In this document: in pieces, positions 15,952-26,788 of the stretch
Numbering within the stretch: position 1 is the first letter of the stretch
How the letters are laid out: each line of letters opens with the position of its first letter
Source: Methylobacter sp.
GTDB taxonomy: Bacteria > Pseudomonadota > Gammaproteobacteria > Methylococcales > Methylomonadaceae
Length of the DNA stretch: 48,013 nucleotides
Direction: 5' to 3'
Assembly (NCBI GenBank): GCA_026399025.1
Contig: JAPLRU010000002.1
Span: 1-48,013, forward strand
Made by a program: the position numbers and the translations under genes
The notes under the pieces: generated by a model
Databases searched by the model: none
What the model was told of the DNA's origin: nothing
What the model saw: the letters and a program-made list of their open reading frames with translations, nothing else

Positions 15952-16596
15952 TTACAGGGCCCGCTCTATCCGATCAACGGTACGGAAAACATCGGCAAAC
16001 ATAGCTTTAGTCAGCCGTTTGGTTTGCACGTTGTAGCGACTGCTATGATAAGAGTCGACCAATGTGCGGCCATCCGGCAAGGCATGCTGAGCATTATGAG
16101 CGAATTTGGCGCTACCCAGTTTCAGCCCATAAGCTTTTATTACCGCTTGGTGCGCCACCGAACCCAAGGCCAAAATGATCGCGCGCTCCGGCAATGTTTT
16201 TAACTCCGCAGCCAAAAAACGATTGCATTGATTGATTTCGTCAGTGGTCGGTTTGTTTTGCGGCGGCAAGCATTTAACCGCATTGGTGATACGGCAGTTT
16301 TTAAGCATCAAGCCGTCGTTTAATGACTCGGATTTTATTTGATTACTGTAACCGAACAGGTAAAGCGCCTCATACAGCAGTAGACCGGCATAATCGCCGG
16401 TAAACGGCCTGCCGGTGGCATTGGCTCCATGCATGCCGGGAGCCAGTCCGACTATCAGCAGTCGGGCCGAACTATCGCCAAACGGAGCAACCGGACTCGC
16501 ATGATAGTCCGGGTGCTTTTGTTTAACTTCACATAGAAAATCATCTAACCGCTGACACTGTCTGCAATCTCGATCGAATATAGGTTTTGAATACAT
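15952..16596 (-). CDS. Uracil-DNA glycosylase family protein (family 5-like, iron-sulfur)
   Basis: 214 residues. Base-excision repair enzyme, likely removing uracil or deaminated bases from DNA. Motif A is GLAPGMHGANATGRPFTGD near residue 50, and its alanine-rich form without a catalytic Asp/Asn in the usual place points to UdgB (family 5). Motif B is SYHSSRYNVQTKRLT near residue 182. The cysteines CRQC near the N-terminus, AVKC and INQC are placed as expected for a 4Fe-4S cluster. Family 4 is the alternative. It lies upstream of darP, on the same strand, about 211 bases away. Confidence 0.85.
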   Translation of the reverse strand: MYSKPIFDRDCRQCQRLDDFLCEVKQKHPDYHASPVAPFGDSSARLLIVGLAPGMHGANATGRPFTGDYAGLLLYEALYLFGYSNQIKSESLNDGLMLKNCRITNAVKCLPPQNKPTTDEINQCNRFLAAELKTLPERAIILALGSVAHQAVIKAYGLKLGSAKFAHNAQHALPDGRTLVDSYHSSRYNVQTKRLTKAMFADVFRTVDRIERAL

Positions 16597-16714
16597 GATT
16601 TAGTTAATGTCAGTCCATGGGTTTTATTGCTTATATAGAGAATAGTCGTTGTTGAAATGGTTTAATAAAACCGGACATATCTAAAGACACACTTATAATA
16701 TCAACAGAGGTGAA

Positions 16715-17035
16715 AAATAAGCGAACAAAATAAACATAAACGCCTCAAATACACTCTTGAGTTTAAATAAGATGCGGCAAAATTAGTTAACGAAAAGGCT
16801 ATATGCAGAAACAAGCAGCGGATAATTTAGGCATATCGCTGGGCGCTATTGGACGTTGGGTAAGAGCCGAAAAAGGGCCAACGATATCGTCAACGAAGAA
16901 GGATGTTTCGAATTTAACGGATCAGTCGGAATTATTACGCTTACGTAGAAGTTGAACACTTGCGGATGGAACACGAGATATAAAAAAGGCTTCAGTCTTC
17001 TTGTGCAAAAACTCAAATAAAATACAGATTTATTA
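16715..17035 (+). pseudogene. IS3-family transposase OrfA remnant
   Basis: Broken translation recovers the helix-turn-helix subunit of an IS3-family transposase. RLKYTLEFK, a stop, then DAAKLVNEK and, after a frameshift, QKQAADNLGISLGAIGRWVR and AEKGP. A weaker leucine-rich stretch (LLRLRR... EHLRMERD) follows, again with a stop. The resemblance is to the DNA-binding OrfA of the IS3 group. At least two stops and one frameshift rule out function. Confidence 0.8.
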
Positions 17036-17039
17036 GAGA

Positions 17040-17860
17040 GTAATAGAAGGCTTTTCCCGTTACTTTACTGTGTAAAGTCATACTGGTCAGCACCAGCGCC
17101 TTTTATGCGTGGACTAAAACGCCTGAAGATACTGATAAAAAAATTCTACAAAAAGAGCTTAAAGTTAAAGAAATTCAGTTATTTGAAGAGAATAAGCAAG
17201 TATAGGATTCCGGCCGTTTATCCGAACCCTTTATAAAAGAAGATATTCAGGTCAGACGCTATAAAGCGAAACAATTGATAAGTAAATTGGATCTGAATCC
17301 TCGCTATCTCAAACGGTCCAAAGTCACCACAGACAGCAATCATAATAATGCAATTTCTTCTGACCTAGTAAATAGGCAATTTGATGTCACTGCCCCAATA
17401 GGGCCTGAACGACCGACATGACTTACGTCTGAACGCTTGAAGGTTGAAGGTTAACTCTATGTCGTGATTGTCATCGACTTGTTTCCAGACAACTGGTAAT
17501 GGTCGATTGATAATCACATGCGGACTTCACTGTGTGTCAATACCCTGCAGATTGCATTTTTGAGGCTAAAGCCTCACCTTGCCCTACTGGATCATTCTGA
17601 CCAGGACAGCCAATGCGCAAACCACGAATACCGAGAACACTTGGGAATAATAAATATCCAGTAAAGTACGAGGTATGACAATTCGCCGACAGAGCGCTTT
17701 TCCGAAGCTTAAAACACTAGGAACTTAACTATGAAGAATTCATAACTAAAAAGCCCGCAAAGCTGAGCATTATTATCTTGCTTTTTATAATGGTAAACGC
17801 AGGGATTCAAATCAGGCTATCAATCCCCACTGGAATTTGAATGCGAATTCAATCGGAAGA
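17040..17860 (+). pseudogene. IS3-family transposase OrfB (DDE integrase) remnant
   Basis: Recognisable pieces in several frames: STSAFYAW, YKAKQLISKLDLNPRYLKRS, SSDLVNRQFDVTAP, YVVIVIDLF (first Asp of the DDE triad), LDHSDQDSQC (second Asp), YREHLGII, NSPTERF (Glu) and LNYEEFITKKPAKLSII near the end. This is the order of an rve-type IS3 OrfB. Several stop codons and frameshifts separate the pieces, so the gene is dead. No clear terminal inverted repeats were found, so the element limits are approximate. Confidence 0.85.
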
Positions 17861-17958
17861 GTATTTAAGAAACTCTCCTGTTTTAGTTGACCATTACAAA
17901 AGTTTACGGGGCCTTAAAAATAGCATCTCTTTCAAGGCGACTTCTAATAAATCCTCTT

Positions 17959-18011
17959 CTACCCAACTAGGAGAGAGCTATTGCCTCTGCTTCTGGGTAG
18001 ATTATTTTTTA
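17959..18011 (+). terminator. Hairpin with T run beside rplQ
   Basis: CTACCCA (17959-17965) pairs with TGGGTAG (17994-18000), with an inner AGAG/CTCT pairing, and is followed on the plus strand by ATTATTTTTT. It would stop rightward transcription coming from the IS remnant. On the minus strand the same stem could help end the alpha operon, but no T run follows there. Confidence 0.4.
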
Positions 18012-18032
18012 GCACACGCCTTAAACTCGTGA

Positions 18033-18410
18033 TCAATCTTCAACAACAGCAATAGACCTATCAACAAGCTCAACATAAGCCATTGGAGCATCATCACCGG
18101 ATCTGAATCCACACTTCATAATGCGTAGATACCCACCAGATCTATTTTTGTAACGGGGACCTAGCTCATTAAAAAGCTTAGTTACAACATCACGATCACG
18201 TAGTCGTGAAAAAGCGAGGCGCCTTTTAGCAACGCTATCTTCTTTAGACAAAGTAATTAATGGCTCAGCATAGCTTCTTAATTCTTTTGCTTTTGGTAAA
18301 GTTGTTTTTATTAATTCATGCTTAAACAATGAACTAACCATGTTACTAAACAGAGCCTTACGGTGACTGCTGTTTATATTTAATTTTCTTCCAGATTTAC
18401 GATGTCTCAT
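18033..18410 (-). CDS. rplQ: 50S ribosomal protein L17
   Basis: 125 residues. Large-subunit protein near the peptide exit tunnel. The N-terminus [20 protein letters not shown] and the [27 protein letters not shown] block are the family signature. Last gene of the alpha operon, 17 bases after rpoA. The C-terminal AYVELVD motif is complete, so the nearby IS remnant has not cut the gene. Confidence 0.98.
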   Translation of the reverse strand: MRHRKSGRKLNINSSHRKALFSNMVSSLFKHELIKTTLPKAKELRSYAEPLITLSKEDSVAKRRLAFSRLRDRDVVTKLFNELGPRYKNRSGGYLRIMKCGFRSGDDAPMAYVELVDRSIAVVED

Positions 18411-18427
18411 TATAAGAAAACCTAATA

Positions 18428-19441
18428 TTAGTGTGTTAAAGCATGTGATTGATCTGCTAGATTATCAGGAGGCCAATTTTCTAAGCGCATTCCTAAAGAT
18501 AAACCTTTTAAAGCAAGAATATCTTTAATTTCTGTTAAAGATTTTTTCCCTAGATTTGGAGTTTTTAATAACTCTACTTCTGTACGTTGAATTAAATCTC
18601 CAATATAAAAAATATTTTCAGCTTTCAAACAGTTAGCAGATCGTACTGTTAATTCAAGGTCATCTACAGGGCGAAGAAGAACTGGATCAAATATTTCTTC
18701 AACCTCGACCTCTTCCTCGGTAAGTTGATCATTTACTTTTTCAAAATCAACAAAAACTGATAACTGATCATGAAGAATTGTCGCAGCAAGTTTAATAGTC
18801 TCTTCTGGATCGACAGTTCCATTTGTTTCCAGTTCAATGATTAGTTTGTCTAAATTGGTACGCTGTTCAACACGTGTACTTTCAACTTGATAAGCAACTT
18901 TAACAATCGGACTATACGAAGCATCAAGCTGAAGCGCACCAACAATAAGGCTATGTTCGGAATTTGATTTACGAACACTTACAGGTTCATAACCTCTTCC
19001 TCGACGCACTCGGATCTTCATATTTAACACACCAACCTGAGTTAGGTTGGCTATTACCAAATCAGGATTGATAATTTCCACGTCGTGTGGAACTATAATA
19101 TCAGCTGCAGTTACACAGCCTGCACCGTGTTTTGAAAGGGTAAGCTCAACTTCATCCTTAGAATGAAGTACAACCGCTAACTTTTTAAGATTAAGCAAAA
19201 TATCAATCACATCTTCTTGAACACCTTCTATAGTGGTGTACTCATGAAGAACGCCTTCAATTTCAACATCTGTGACAGCACAGCCTGGAATTGTAGACAA
19301 TAATACGCGACGCAATGCGTTACCAATAGAGTGACCAAACCCTCTTTCTAGAGGCTCAATAACAATCTTAGAATGATTAGGTGTTTTGCTTACAACCTCA
19401 ACTAGTCGAGGCTTCAACAAGCCAGAAATAGAATTCTGCAT
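18428..19441 (-). CDS. rpoA: DNA-directed RNA polymerase subunit alpha
   Basis: 337 residues. Scaffold subunit that nucleates polymerase assembly and contacts UP elements and activators. N-terminal domain with [20 protein letters not shown] (dimer and beta contact), acidic linker about 240-250 ([12 protein letters not shown]), and C-terminal domain beginning [16 protein letters not shown], which holds the DNA-binding Arg and Asn, then [16 protein letters not shown]. Length and order are as in E. coli. Lies between rpsD and rplQ in the alpha operon. Confidence 0.99.
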   Translation of the reverse strand: MQNSISGLLKPRLVEVVSKTPNHSKIVIEPLERGFGHSIGNALRRVLLSTIPGCAVTDVEIEGVLHEYTTIEGVQEDVIDILLNLKKLAVVLHSKDEVELTLSKHGAGCVTAADIIVPHDVEIINPDLVIANLTQVGVLNMKIRVRRGRGYEPVSVRKSNSEHSLIVGALQLDASYSPIVKVAYQVESTRVEQRTNLDKLIIELETNGTVDPEETIKLAATILHDQLSVFVDFEKVNDQLTEEEVEVEEIFDPVLLRPVDDLELTVRSANCLKAENIFYIGDLIQRTEVELLKTPNLGKKSLTEIKDILALKGLSLGMRLENWPPDNLADQSHALTH

Positions 19442-19462
19442 TTATATCCCTCAAAACTACGA

Positions 19463-20083
19463 TTATTTAGAATAAAGCTCAACTACTAACTGTTCATTTA
19501 TGTCACTTCCTAAATCTACACGATCAGGCAGAGAACTAAATGTACCTGACATAGCTTTTAAATTAACCTCAACCCAAGAAGGAAAACCATACTGCTCAGT
19601 TATATTTAAAGCATCGATAATCCTTTGTTGCTTTTTTGCTTTTTCTCTAACAGTAAGAACATCACCAGGGGCAACCTGATAAGAAGGAACATTAATCAAA
19701 ACGCTATTGACTTGAATCGACTTATGACTCACCAATTGCCGAGCTTCCGCCCGTGTAGAGGCGAAGCCCATACGATAAACAACGTTATCCAATCTTGATT
19801 CTAAAAGATTCAGCAAATTCTGACCTGTCGCCCCTTTCTTCGAATCAGCTGTCTTATAATAATTTCTAAACTGTTTTTCCAAAATACCATATATTCTACG
19901 TAAGCGCTGTTTAGCCCTTAACTGAATAGCATAATCAGAGCTTCTTGTCCGCTTAGCACCATGCTGCCCAGGACGCTGATCTAATTTACACTTATTTTCT
20001 AAAGATTTACCTCTGCTTTTTAAAAACAGATCCGTACCTTCTCTTCGACTTAATTTACAAGTAGGCCCAAGATATCTTGCCAT
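19463..20083 (-). CDS. rpsD: 30S ribosomal protein S4
   Basis: 206 residues. Primary 16S rRNA binder that starts 30S assembly, and in E. coli the translational repressor of the alpha operon. N-terminal [19 protein letters not shown] and the S4 RNA-binding domain ([30 protein letters not shown], about residues 95-125) are clear. No zinc cysteines are present in the N-terminal region, so it is the zinc-free form. It is 21 bases upstream of rpoA. Confidence 0.99.
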   Translation of the reverse strand: MARYLGPTCKLSRREGTDLFLKSRGKSLENKCKLDQRPGQHGAKRTRSSDYAIQLRAKQRLRRIYGILEKQFRNYYKTADSKKGATGQNLLNLLESRLDNVVYRMGFASTRAEARQLVSHKSIQVNSVLINVPSYQVAPGDVLTVREKAKKQQRIIDALNITEQYGFPSWVEVNLKAMSGTFSSLPDRVDLGSDINEQLVVELYSK

Positions 20084-20103
20084 AACAAACTACTCCAGAT
20101 TTT

Positions 20104-20490
20104 TTATACGCGTCGTTTTTTCGGCGGGCGACAACCATTATGTGGAATCGGCGTCACATCAACAATATTATTTATTTTGAATCCCAAATTATTCAATGAA
20201 CGCACTGCAGATTCGCGACCAGGCCCTGGGCCTTTAATCATAACATCAAGGTTCTTCATACCATATTCCAGGGCAATCGAACCAGCTTTTTCTGCCGCAA
20301 CCTGCGCGGCAAATGGTGTACTTTTTCTAGACCCTCGAAAGCCTGAGCCTCCAGATGTTGCCCAAGAAAGAGCATTACCTTTTCTATCAGTAATAGTTAC
20401 AATTGTATTATTAAAAGAAGCGTGCACATGCACTATACCGTCTGCAATTTCTTTTTTTATACGCTTTCTAGAACGATTTTGACTCGCCAT
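20104..20490 (-). CDS. rpsK: 30S ribosomal protein S11
   Basis: 128 residues. Platform protein near the E-site. The [22 protein letters not shown] start of the folded domain, [17 protein letters not shown], and the terminal [18 protein letters not shown] signature are intact. It sits between rpsM and rpsD, as in the E. coli alpha operon. Confidence 0.99.
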   Translation of the reverse strand: MASQNRSRKRIKKEIADGIVHVHASFNNTIVTITDRKGNALSWATSGGSGFRGSRKSTPFAAQVAAEKAGSIALEYGMKNLDVMIKGPGPGRESAVRSLNNLGFKINNIVDVTPIPHNGCRPPKKRRV

Positions 20491-20517
20491 TTACTTCAAA
20501 CCTCTTAAAAGAACATC

Positions 20518-20874
20518 TTATTTTTTAATTGCTTTACGTGGACCTTTACGAGTACGAGCATTAGTTCTCGTTCTCTGCCCTCTTAAAGGCAATCCTCTAC
20601 GATGCCTTATCCCGCGATAGCAACCCAGATCCATCAACCGCTTGATATTCATAGAAACCTCTCGACGCAGATCACCTTCCACTGTCATCTTCGACACTAC
20701 AGTGCGGATAGTTTCTAATTGCTCTTCAGTCAGTTCTTTTATCTTTATTGAAGGAGCTATACCTACTTCAACGCAAATTTCACTCGCAGTTTGACGACCA
20801 ATACCATATATAGCGGTTAAAGCAATTACCGCGTGCTTATGGTCTGGTATATTTATCCCGGCAATACGTGCCAT
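20518..20874 (-). CDS. rpsM: 30S ribosomal protein S13
   Basis: 118 residues. Head protein contacting P-site tRNA and forming an intersubunit bridge. The N-terminal [20 protein letters not shown], the helix-hairpin-helix YGIGRQTA, and the basic tail [17 protein letters not shown] are standard. First gene of the alpha group, after rpmJ. Confidence 0.99.
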   Translation of the reverse strand: MARIAGINIPDHKHAVIALTAIYGIGRQTASEICVEVGIAPSIKIKELTEEQLETIRTVVSKMTVEGDLRREVSMNIKRLMDLGCYRGIRHRRGLPLRGQRTRTNARTRKGPRKAIKK

Positions 20875-20950
20875 CTAGATACTCCCCTTGGTAGCACTCT
20901 AAAGTTAAGCGTCGAATTATAGCACTGCGCTAATTATGACGCAATGATTA

Positions 20951-21064
20951 TTATCCTTGTCGTTGTTTATGTTTTCCGTCTTCACAGATAACTCTAATAA
21001 CGCCATTTCTTTTTACAACCTTACATTTTCTACAAATTTTTTTAACTGAGGCACGAACTTTCAT
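20951..21064 (-). CDS. rpmJ: 50S ribosomal protein L36 (zinc-binding form)
   Basis: 37 residues, starting [20 protein letters not shown] and ending [11 protein letters not shown]. The Cys11, Cys14, Cys27 and His32 set would bind one zinc, so this is the C+ form, normally replaced under zinc limitation where a C- copy exists. It lies between secY and rpsM, its usual place. Confidence 0.97.
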   Translation of the reverse strand: MKVRASVKKICRKCKVVKRNGVIRVICEDGKHKQRQG

Positions 21065-21098
21065 TACTAATTCCTTGACTATTTTTTGCGCAATTAAG

Positions 21099-22421
21099 TT
21101 ATTTTTTTAGATTGGCTTTTTTCATTAAGCCATCATACTGTTGAGACATAACATGGGTTTGCATTTGAGAAATAAAATCCATCACAACCACCACAATAAT
21201 TAACAAGGACGTTCCACCAAAGTAAAATGGGACATTCCAGTAAACTATCAAAAATTCAGGCAAGAGGCATACAAGTGTAATATAAAATGCTCCGAATAAC
21301 GTTAACCGAGTCATTACCTTATCAATATAAGAGCTTGTTTGCAGACCAGGCCTTATCCCCGGCAAAAACGCACCAGACTTCTTTAAATTCTCAGCAGTCT
21401 CTTTCGAGTTAAACACCAACGCTGTATAAAAGAAGCAGAAGAAAATTATAGCCGCAGCATAAAAGATAACATAAATAGGCTGCCCAGGAGATAACATAGT
21501 AGCTACGTCCTGCAGCCAAGAAAATCCATCACTGTGCCCAAACCAACCAGCAATAGTCGCAGGGAATAAAATTATACTTGATGCAAAAATAGGCGGTATA
21601 ACACCAGCCATATTTAATTTTAGAGGCAAAAAACTACTTTGACCGGCATACATCTTGCGGCCCTGTTGTCTTTTTGGATAATTAATAACTATTCTTCTCT
21701 GACCTCTTTCAACAAAAACAACTAACGCCGTAACAGAAATAGACAACAAAAATAATAATATAATGAAGCCCCCGTTCATTTCACCTGTTCTTGCCAACTC
21801 TAAGGTACCGCCAATCGCTTTTGGCAACCCAGAAACAATCCCCGCAAAAATGATCAGTGAAATGCCATTACCTATACCTCGCTCAGTTACCTGCTCACCC
21901 AACCACATCAAAAAAATCGTACCCGTAACCAAAGTAACAGTTGTAATTACAACAAAGCCAACACCAGGACTCAAGACAACAGAGAGCCCACCAGCCGTTT
22001 GATTTTGCAATGCAAAAGATATTCCAACCGCTTGAAAAGTCGCTAAAATAACTGTACCAAATCGAGTATATTGTGAAATCTTGCGCCGCCCCGCTTCCCC
22101 CTCTTTCTTTAACTGCTCCATCACCGGCACTACAACAGTCATCAATTGCATTATAATTGATGACGATATATAAGGCATAATTCCTAGAGCAAACAGACTT
22201 AAACGCATCAAAGCACCGCCAGAGAACATGTTAAACATATCCAAGATCGAACCACTCTGCTGCTCAAACATCACAGAAAGCGCCTTAGGATCAATCCCAG
22301 GCACCGGTATATGAGCACCAACCCTATACACAAAGAATGCCCCCAAAACGAAAAGCAATCTTGCTTTAAGCTCTGAAAAATTACCGACCTTGCCTGTCAC
22401 CTGAGCTCTTGAAGTACTCAC
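21099..22421 (-). CDS. secY: Protein translocase subunit SecY
   Basis: 440 residues with about ten membrane helices. Channel-forming core of the Sec translocon with SecE and SecG. The N-terminal segment ending [17 protein letters not shown], the plug region around [34 protein letters not shown] and the cytoplasmic [20 protein letters not shown] loop are all clear. Its stop is one base from the rplO start side. Its partner gene secE, at the other end of the window, is damaged in this sequence. Confidence 0.99.
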   Translation of the reverse strand: MSTSRAQVTGKVGNFSELKARLLFVLGAFFVYRVGAHIPVPGIDPKALSVMFEQQSGSILDMFNMFSGGALMRLSLFALGIMPYISSSIIMQLMTVVVPVMEQLKKEGEAGRRKISQYTRFGTVILATFQAVGISFALQNQTAGGLSVVLSPGVGFVVITTVTLVTGTIFLMWLGEQVTERGIGNGISLIIFAGIVSGLPKAIGGTLELARTGEMNGGFIILLFLLSISVTALVVFVERGQRRIVINYPKRQQGRKMYAGQSSFLPLKLNMAGVIPPIFASSIILFPATIAGWFGHSDGFSWLQDVATMLSPGQPIYVIFYAAAIIFFCFFYTALVFNSKETAENLKKSGAFLPGIRPGLQTSSYIDKVMTRLTLFGAFYITLVCLLPEFLIVYWNVPFYFGGTSLLIIVVVVMDFISQMQTHVMSQQYDGLMKKANLKK

Positions 22422-22856
22422 TTAAACCTCTACTTGTCCACCAGCCATCTCAATAGCTTCCTTCGCTCCCTTGGTTACTTTAATACCTTTTAAGGAAACA
22501 GCCTTATTTAACTCACCAGACTTAATAATTTTTACTTTCTTAGTAAATATTGGAACTATGTTGGCCGCAATCAAAATCTTAATATCTATTACATCAGCAT
22601 CCAAGCCATTCAACTCATTCAATCTTACTTCTGATGAATACTTCCCTATTTGCGAAGTAAATCCGATTTTTGGTAATCGACGCTGAAGGGGCATCTGCCC
22701 CCCCTCAAAACCAACCTTATGAAAGCCCCCACTACGTGCTTTTTGACCTTTATGACCTCTTCCACACGTCTTACCAAGCGTGCAACCAATACCTCGACCC
22801 ACACGCTTAGATTTTTTTCGAGCTCCTTCACTGGAACGAATGGTATTTAAAAACAT
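22422..22856 (-). CDS. rplO: 50S ribosomal protein L15
   Basis: 144 residues. Late-binding large-subunit protein. The Gly/Lys-rich N-terminal part ([20 protein letters not shown] and following) is typical; the C-terminal [15 protein letters not shown] is standard. It directly abuts secY and overlaps the end of rpmD by a base, as in tightly packed spc operons. Confidence 0.98.
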   Translation of the reverse strand: MFLNTIRSSEGARKKSKRVGRGIGCTLGKTCGRGHKGQKARSGGFHKVGFEGGQMPLQRRLPKIGFTSQIGKYSSEVRLNELNGLDADVIDIKILIAANIVPIFTKKVKIIKSGELNKAVSLKGIKVTKGAKEAIEMAGGQVEV

Positions 22857-23041
22857 TACATTTCCTCAAGTTTTAACATATATGATATTTTACTTATCAT
22901 ACCTCGGTTTTCAGGAGTATTAAGCACAACAACCCTCTGGTTGATTTTACGCAATCCTAAACCTTTCAAACAGGCTTGATGTCGCGGTAAACGCCCAAAT
23001 CTGCTTTTTGTCATTGTCACACTAATTTTATTGCCAACCAT
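22856..23041 (-). CDS. rpmD: 50S ribosomal protein L30
   Basis: 61 residues from ATG 23041. A GTG at 23047 is in frame but overlaps the rpsE stop, so the ATG is preferred. The sequence [31 protein letters not shown] is the L30 signature. It sits between rpsE and rplO, the usual order. Confidence 0.97.
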   Translation of the reverse strand: MVGNKISVTMTKSRFGRLPRHQACLKGLGLRKINQRVVVLNTPENRGMISKISYMLKLEEM

Positions 23042-23046
23042 TATCA

Positions 23047-23553
23047 CTACCCAATAATCTGTTCAACTGACAAGCCGCGTTTCGCCGCTATCTGGCTAGC
23101 ACTATGCATCCCAGTAAGCCCATTAATTGTAGCCCTCACAACATTAATAGGATTACTTGTCCCAATACACTTAGCCAATACGTTATGCACTCCAACTACT
23201 TCGAATACCGCTCTCATTGCACCTCCCGCAATAATACCTGTACCCTCAGAAGCTGGCTGCATATAAACCTTAGCAGCCCCCGTCGTATTCATAACAGGAT
23301 ATTGCAAGGTATCGCCATTTAAAGAAATCTTACGCATATTTTTTCGCGCCTGCTCTAAAGACTTTTGTATTGCAATAGGAACCTCACGCGCTTTACTCAC
23401 GCCATATCCGACCCTACCTTCGCCGTCACCAACCACTGTTAACGCAGTAAAACCAAAAACTCTACCACCTTTTACAACTTTGGCAACACGTCTTACGTTA
23501 ACTAACTTTTCCTGCAAACCATCCGCACTAACTTGAGAAGGCGCTGTAGACAT
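23047..23553 (-). CDS. rpsE: 30S ribosomal protein S5
   Basis: 168 residues. Small-subunit protein important for decoding accuracy. The double-stranded-RNA-binding-like N-domain holds [20 protein letters not shown] and [16 protein letters not shown]; the C-domain has [20 protein letters not shown]. The VKGGR loop, where spectinomycin-resistance changes occur in other bacteria, looks wild type. Confidence 0.99.
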   Translation of the reverse strand: MSTAPSQVSADGLQEKLVNVRRVAKVVKGGRVFGFTALTVVGDGEGRVGYGVSKAREVPIAIQKSLEQARKNMRKISLNGDTLQYPVMNTTGAAKVYMQPASEGTGIIAGGAMRAVFEVVGVHNVLAKCIGTSNPINVVRATINGLTGMHSASQIAAKRGLSVEQIIG

Positions 23554-23564
23554 CTTAATTTCCT

Positions 23565-23918
23565 CTAAAATTTCAGACCGGCTTCACGTGCCGCATCAGC
23601 CAATGCTTTAACGCGACCATGATATTTAAATCCTGAACGATCAAAAGCAACCTCAGAAACTCCTGCAGCAATTGCTTTTAGAGCAATAAATCTCCCCACC
23701 TCAACCGCCGCATTGATATTTCCTGTATTTTTCAAAGTAGATCTAATTTCAGCCTGAGCCGTAGATGCACTTGCTAAAGTTGTCGTTCCGTCAGCACTGA
23801 TAACTTGAGCATATATATGCTGAGAGGTTTTATGAATCGACAAGCGTGTTGCACTTAACTTTTTAATTTTGCAACGCAATTTTAATGCGCGCTTCATACG
23901 TGACTGTTTCTTATCCAT
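23565..23918 (-). CDS. rplR: 50S ribosomal protein L18
   Basis: 117 residues. Binds 5S rRNA with L5 and L25. Basic N-terminus [20 protein letters not shown], then [16 protein letters not shown] and the end block [20 protein letters not shown] are diagnostic. Ten bases separate it from rplF, and it precedes rpsE. Confidence 0.98.
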   Translation of the reverse strand: MDKKQSRMKRALKLRCKIKKLSATRLSIHKTSQHIYAQVISADGTTTLASASTAQAEIRSTLKNTGNINAAVEVGRFIALKAIAAGVSEVAFDRSGFKYHGRVKALADAAREAGLKF

Positions 23919-23927
23919 TACGCTACC

Positions 23928-24461
23928 TTACTTCTTTTTAGCTTCTTTTCTTGCAACATGCTCATCAGCATACCTCACGCCTTTCCCTTTATAAGGCTCA
24001 GGTGGGCGATACGCTCTAATTTTTGCTGCAACCTCACCTACCAATTGCTTATTACTCCCCTTAACAACAATTTCAGTTTGACTAGGCGTTTCAACAAAAA
24101 CACCATCAGGGACTTCAAAGTCAACTGGATGAGAAAAACCGAGAGCTAAGTTAAGTATATTGCCTTTAGCTTGAGCCCTATAACCAACACCAATCAAAGT
24201 TAATCTCTTTTCAAACCCGGCAGAAGCACCAATAATCATATTACTAACAATTGCTCTAGCCGTACCAGCTTGAGCAGTAGCTTTCTTATCTTCTCTATCC
24301 CATTGAACCTGAATCACATTATCCGTAATATTCAGACCAACCGACATATTAATATCATAAGATAATTGACCGTTATTTCCTTTAACAATTAAATTATTAC
24401 CCTCTAGCTTTACATCTACTCCACTAGGGATATTAACTGGGGCTTTAGCAATTCTTGACAT
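23928..24461 (-). CDS. rplF: 50S ribosomal protein L6
   Basis: 177 residues in two homologous domains. Start [17 protein letters not shown] and the C-terminal signature [20 protein letters not shown] match bacterial L6, which lies near the factor-binding site. Between rpsH and rplR as expected. Confidence 0.98.
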   Translation of the reverse strand: MSRIAKAPVNIPSGVDVKLEGNNLIVKGNNGQLSYDINMSVGLNITDNVIQVQWDREDKKATAQAGTARAIVSNMIIGASAGFEKRLTLIGVGYRAQAKGNILNLALGFSHPVDFEVPDGVFVETPSQTEIVVKGSNKQLVGEVAAKIRAYRPPEPYKGKGVRYADEHVARKEAKKK

Positions 24462-24476
24462 AACCTGACCTACACT

Positions 24477-24872
24477 TTAACAAACAGTACAAATAACTTC
24501 ACCGCCATGCCCAATCGAACGAGCAGCCCTATCAGTCATAACACCATTTGAAGTTGATACGATAGCAATTCCAAGCCCGCCAAGTACTTTCGGCAATTCA
24601 TCTTTAGATTTATAAATACGTAAACCCGGCTTACTAATTCTTTTGATGTTCTCAATTACAGGAAGTCCCTTATAATACTTCAATTCAATAGTCATTTCTG
24701 TATGACTACCTATCGTTTCTGTAGAATAACCACCGATAAAACCTTCTTCTTTCAGCACCTTAGCAATAGATACCTTCAACTTTGATGAGGGTAGCTTAAC
24801 GATCTTTTTACTCGCAGATTGACCATTTCTAATTCGGGTCAGCATGTCTGCAACTGGGTCTGTCATACTCAT
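24477..24872 (-). CDS. rpsH: 30S ribosomal protein S8
   Basis: 131 residues. Binds the 16S central domain and, in E. coli, represses the spc operon by binding its mRNA near rplE. N-terminal [18 protein letters not shown] and the C-terminal signature [21 protein letters not shown] are intact. An alternative start two codons later is possible. Confidence 0.98.
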   Translation of the reverse strand: MSMTDPVADMLTRIRNGQSASKKIVKLPSSKLKVSIAKVLKEEGFIGGYSTETIGSHTEMTIELKYYKGLPVIENIKRISKPGLRIYKSKDELPKVLGGLGIAIVSTSNGVMTDRAARSIGHGGEVICTVC

Positions 24873-24905
24873 TTTATAATCTCTCCAAACTTGATCTAAC
24901 AGATC

Positions 24906-25211
24906 TTACCAACTTGCCTTTACCAAACCTGGCACATCACCACGCATCGTTGCCTCTCTTAACTTATTTCGACTAAGACCAAATTTACGGTAGTATCCAT
25001 GCGGCCGTCCAGTTAAATTACAGCGATTACGAACCCTCGATAAACTCGAGTCTCTTGGTAGTTTTTGTAGCTGTAGCTGAGCAGAATCTTTATCTTCAAA
25101 AGTCGCATTTGGATTTCTAATAGTTTCTTTTAAAGATTTCCTTTTAGCATCATATTTTTTTACTAATTTCTTTCGCTTGTCTTCACGCGCAATCATTGAT
25201 TTTTTTGCCAT
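24906..25211 (-). CDS. rpsN: 30S ribosomal protein S14 (zinc-free form)
   Basis: 101 residues, the long form without CxxC zinc ligands. The block [20 protein letters not shown] and the following [23 protein letters not shown] are the family signature. It lies between rplE and rpsH. Confidence 0.98.
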   Translation of the reverse strand: MAKKSMIAREDKRKKLVKKYDAKRKSLKETIRNPNATFEDKDSAQLQLQKLPRDSSLSRVRNRCNLTGRPHGYYRKFGLSRNKLREATMRGDVPGLVKASW

Positions 25212-25223
25212 TTTAATATGCCC

Positions 25224-25763
25224 TTAGCTCTTAAATGGAAAATTAAAAAGCTTCAACAAAGCGAGACCTTCTTCGTTAGTTTGAGCCGTTGTTGTGATCG
25301 TGATATCCATACCTCGTAACGCATCAATTTTATCGTAATCAATTTCTGGAAAGATGATTTGCTCTTTAACACCCATTGAATAATTTCCACGACCATCAAA
25401 ACTTTTAGAGCTTAATCCTCTAAAATCGCGAATTCTAGGAATAGATATAGATATTAAACGATCTAAAAACTCATACATTCTGTCGCTACGCAAAGTCACT
25501 TTACATCCTATAGGCATATCATCGCGAATTTTAAAACCAGCAATAGATTTTCTAGCCAGCGTGATAACCGGCTTTTGCCCGGAAATCTTTTCCATATCGC
25601 TAACGGCAGATTGCAAGACTTTTTTATCAGCAACGGCACCACCAACACCCATATTAAGTGTTATTTTTGTAATCCGTGGAGCCTGCATTACTGAGTTATA
25701 AGCAAACTGCTCCACCAATGCCGGAAGAATTTTTTCTTTATATACAGCTTCTAGTCTAGTCAT
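25224..25763 (-). CDS. rplE: 50S ribosomal protein L5
   Basis: 179 residues. Binds 5S rRNA and contacts P-site tRNA. N-terminal [20 protein letters not shown], then [20 protein letters not shown], and [20 protein letters not shown] in the C-terminal half are clear. In the spc operon after rplX. Confidence 0.98.
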   Translation of the reverse strand: MTRLEAVYKEKILPALVEQFAYNSVMQAPRITKITLNMGVGGAVADKKVLQSAVSDMEKISGQKPVITLARKSIAGFKIRDDMPIGCKVTLRSDRMYEFLDRLISISIPRIRDFRGLSSKSFDGRGNYSMGVKEQIIFPEIDYDKIDALRGMDITITTTAQTNEEGLALLKLFNFPFKS

Positions 25764-25780
25764 GATTTTTATTTACACCC

Positions 25781-26098
25781 TTATACATCAACAACTGCGC
25801 TTGTTGATTTAAAATATCTGACTTTTTGTCCATTTTCTAGAAACTTAAAGCCGACACGATCTGCTTTTTTAGTCTCAGGATTATATAATCCTATATTGGA
25901 AATATTAATCGGCATATCCTTAACGATAATTCCACCTGAAACTCCAGCATTTGGGTTAGGTTTCTGGCTTTTCTTAACCTGATTAATTCCTTCAACCAAA
26001 ACCTTATTATCCCTCAAAACCTTGCTTACCCTACCTGTTTTACCTTTATCCTTACCTGTACGAACAATAACTTCATCGCCTTGCTTAATTCTTTGCAT
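25781..26098 (-). CDS. rplX: 50S ribosomal protein L24
   Basis: 105 residues. Assembly initiator of the 50S subunit. KOW motif at the N-terminus ([20 protein letters not shown]), then [20 protein letters not shown]. It lies between rplN and rplE. Confidence 0.98.
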   Translation of the reverse strand: MQRIKQGDEVIVRTGKDKGKTGRVSKVLRDNKVLVEGINQVKKSQKPNPNAGVSGGIIVKDMPINISNIGLYNPETKKADRVGFKFLENGQKVRYFKSTSAVVDV

Positions 26099-26111
26099 TT
26101 CAAACCCTACC

Positions 26112-26480
26112 TTATAAAACTTCAGGAGCTAGCGAGATAATTTTCATGAACCTCTCCCCCCTTAGCTCACGTGTTACAGGTCCAAAAATACGCGTACCAA
26201 GAGGCTGTAAATTATTGTTCAAAATTACCGCAGCATTCCCATCAAAGCGAATAACAGAACCGTCCGATCTACGCACACCTTTACAGGTCCTGACAACCAA
26301 TGCGTTGTAAACTTCGCCTTTTTTTACCCTTCCACGAGGTATAGCGTCCTTTATACTGACCTTAATAATATCCCCTATACCCGCATAGCGCCTATGAGAC
26401 CCCCCCAACACTTTGATACACATGACCTTTTTTGCACCGCTATTGTCGGCGACGTCAAGGTTAGTTTGCATCTGAATCAT
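26112..26480 (-). CDS. rplN: 50S ribosomal protein L14
   Basis: 122 residues. Forms an intersubunit bridge. Starts [20 protein letters not shown], with [20 protein letters not shown] and a C-terminal [20 protein letters not shown]. First gene of the spc group after rpsQ; there is a 42-base gap upstream. Confidence 0.98.
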   Translation of the reverse strand: MIQMQTNLDVADNSGAKKVMCIKVLGGSHRRYAGIGDIIKVSIKDAIPRGRVKKGEVYNALVVRTCKGVRRSDGSVIRFDGNAAVILNNNLQPLGTRIFGPVTRELRGERFMKIISLAPEVL

Positions 26481-26522
26481 AATTTATTCCTAATTATCTA
26501 TTTGTTAAATAGCTTTTCGACA

Positions 26523-26786
26523 CTATTTGTTAACACTTTCTAAGATCTGAACCAGCCTGAAGGATTTATTTTTAGACATTGGCCGACATGATGTAATAGA
26601 CACTATGTCACCTTCATGACAGATATTCTGCTCATCATGAGCCATCATTTTAGTAGAACGCTTAATGTATTTACCATAAACAGGATGCTTTACAACTCGT
26701 TCAACTAATACTGTGATAGTCTTATCCATCTTATTACTAACAACCCGACCACTGATTGTCCGCAATTTAGCTACATTTTCACTCAT
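26523..26786 (-). CDS. rpsQ: 30S ribosomal protein S17
   Basis: 87 residues, OB-fold. [20 protein letters not shown] and the block [20 protein letters not shown] are the S17 signature. Last gene of the S10 group; starts two bases after rpmC. Confidence 0.98.
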   Translation of the reverse strand: MSENVAKLRTISGRVVSNKMDKTITVLVERVVKHPVYGKYIKRSTKMMAHDEQNICHEGDIVSITSCRPMSKNKSFRLVQILESVNK

Positions 26787-26788
26787 TG

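Larger units (their letters stand above)
16597..18032. other. Gene-free gap holding a decayed insertion sequence
   Basis: About 1.4 kb between the glycosylase and rplQ. Most is the remnant of an IS3-family element, described in the next entries. Bases 16597-16710 are AT-rich and featureless. The stretch 17865-18032 holds a hairpin next to rplQ and a short frame without any recognised content. Confidence 0.7.

Noticed and set aside
15787-16203. 138-residue plus-strand frame near the glycosylase gene
   Set aside because: Mostly antisense to the glycosylase, no family features, and a poor start.
17841-18032. 63-residue plus-strand frame ahead of rplQ
   Set aside because: Begins in the IS remnant, no ribosome site, and crosses the hairpin beside rplQ.
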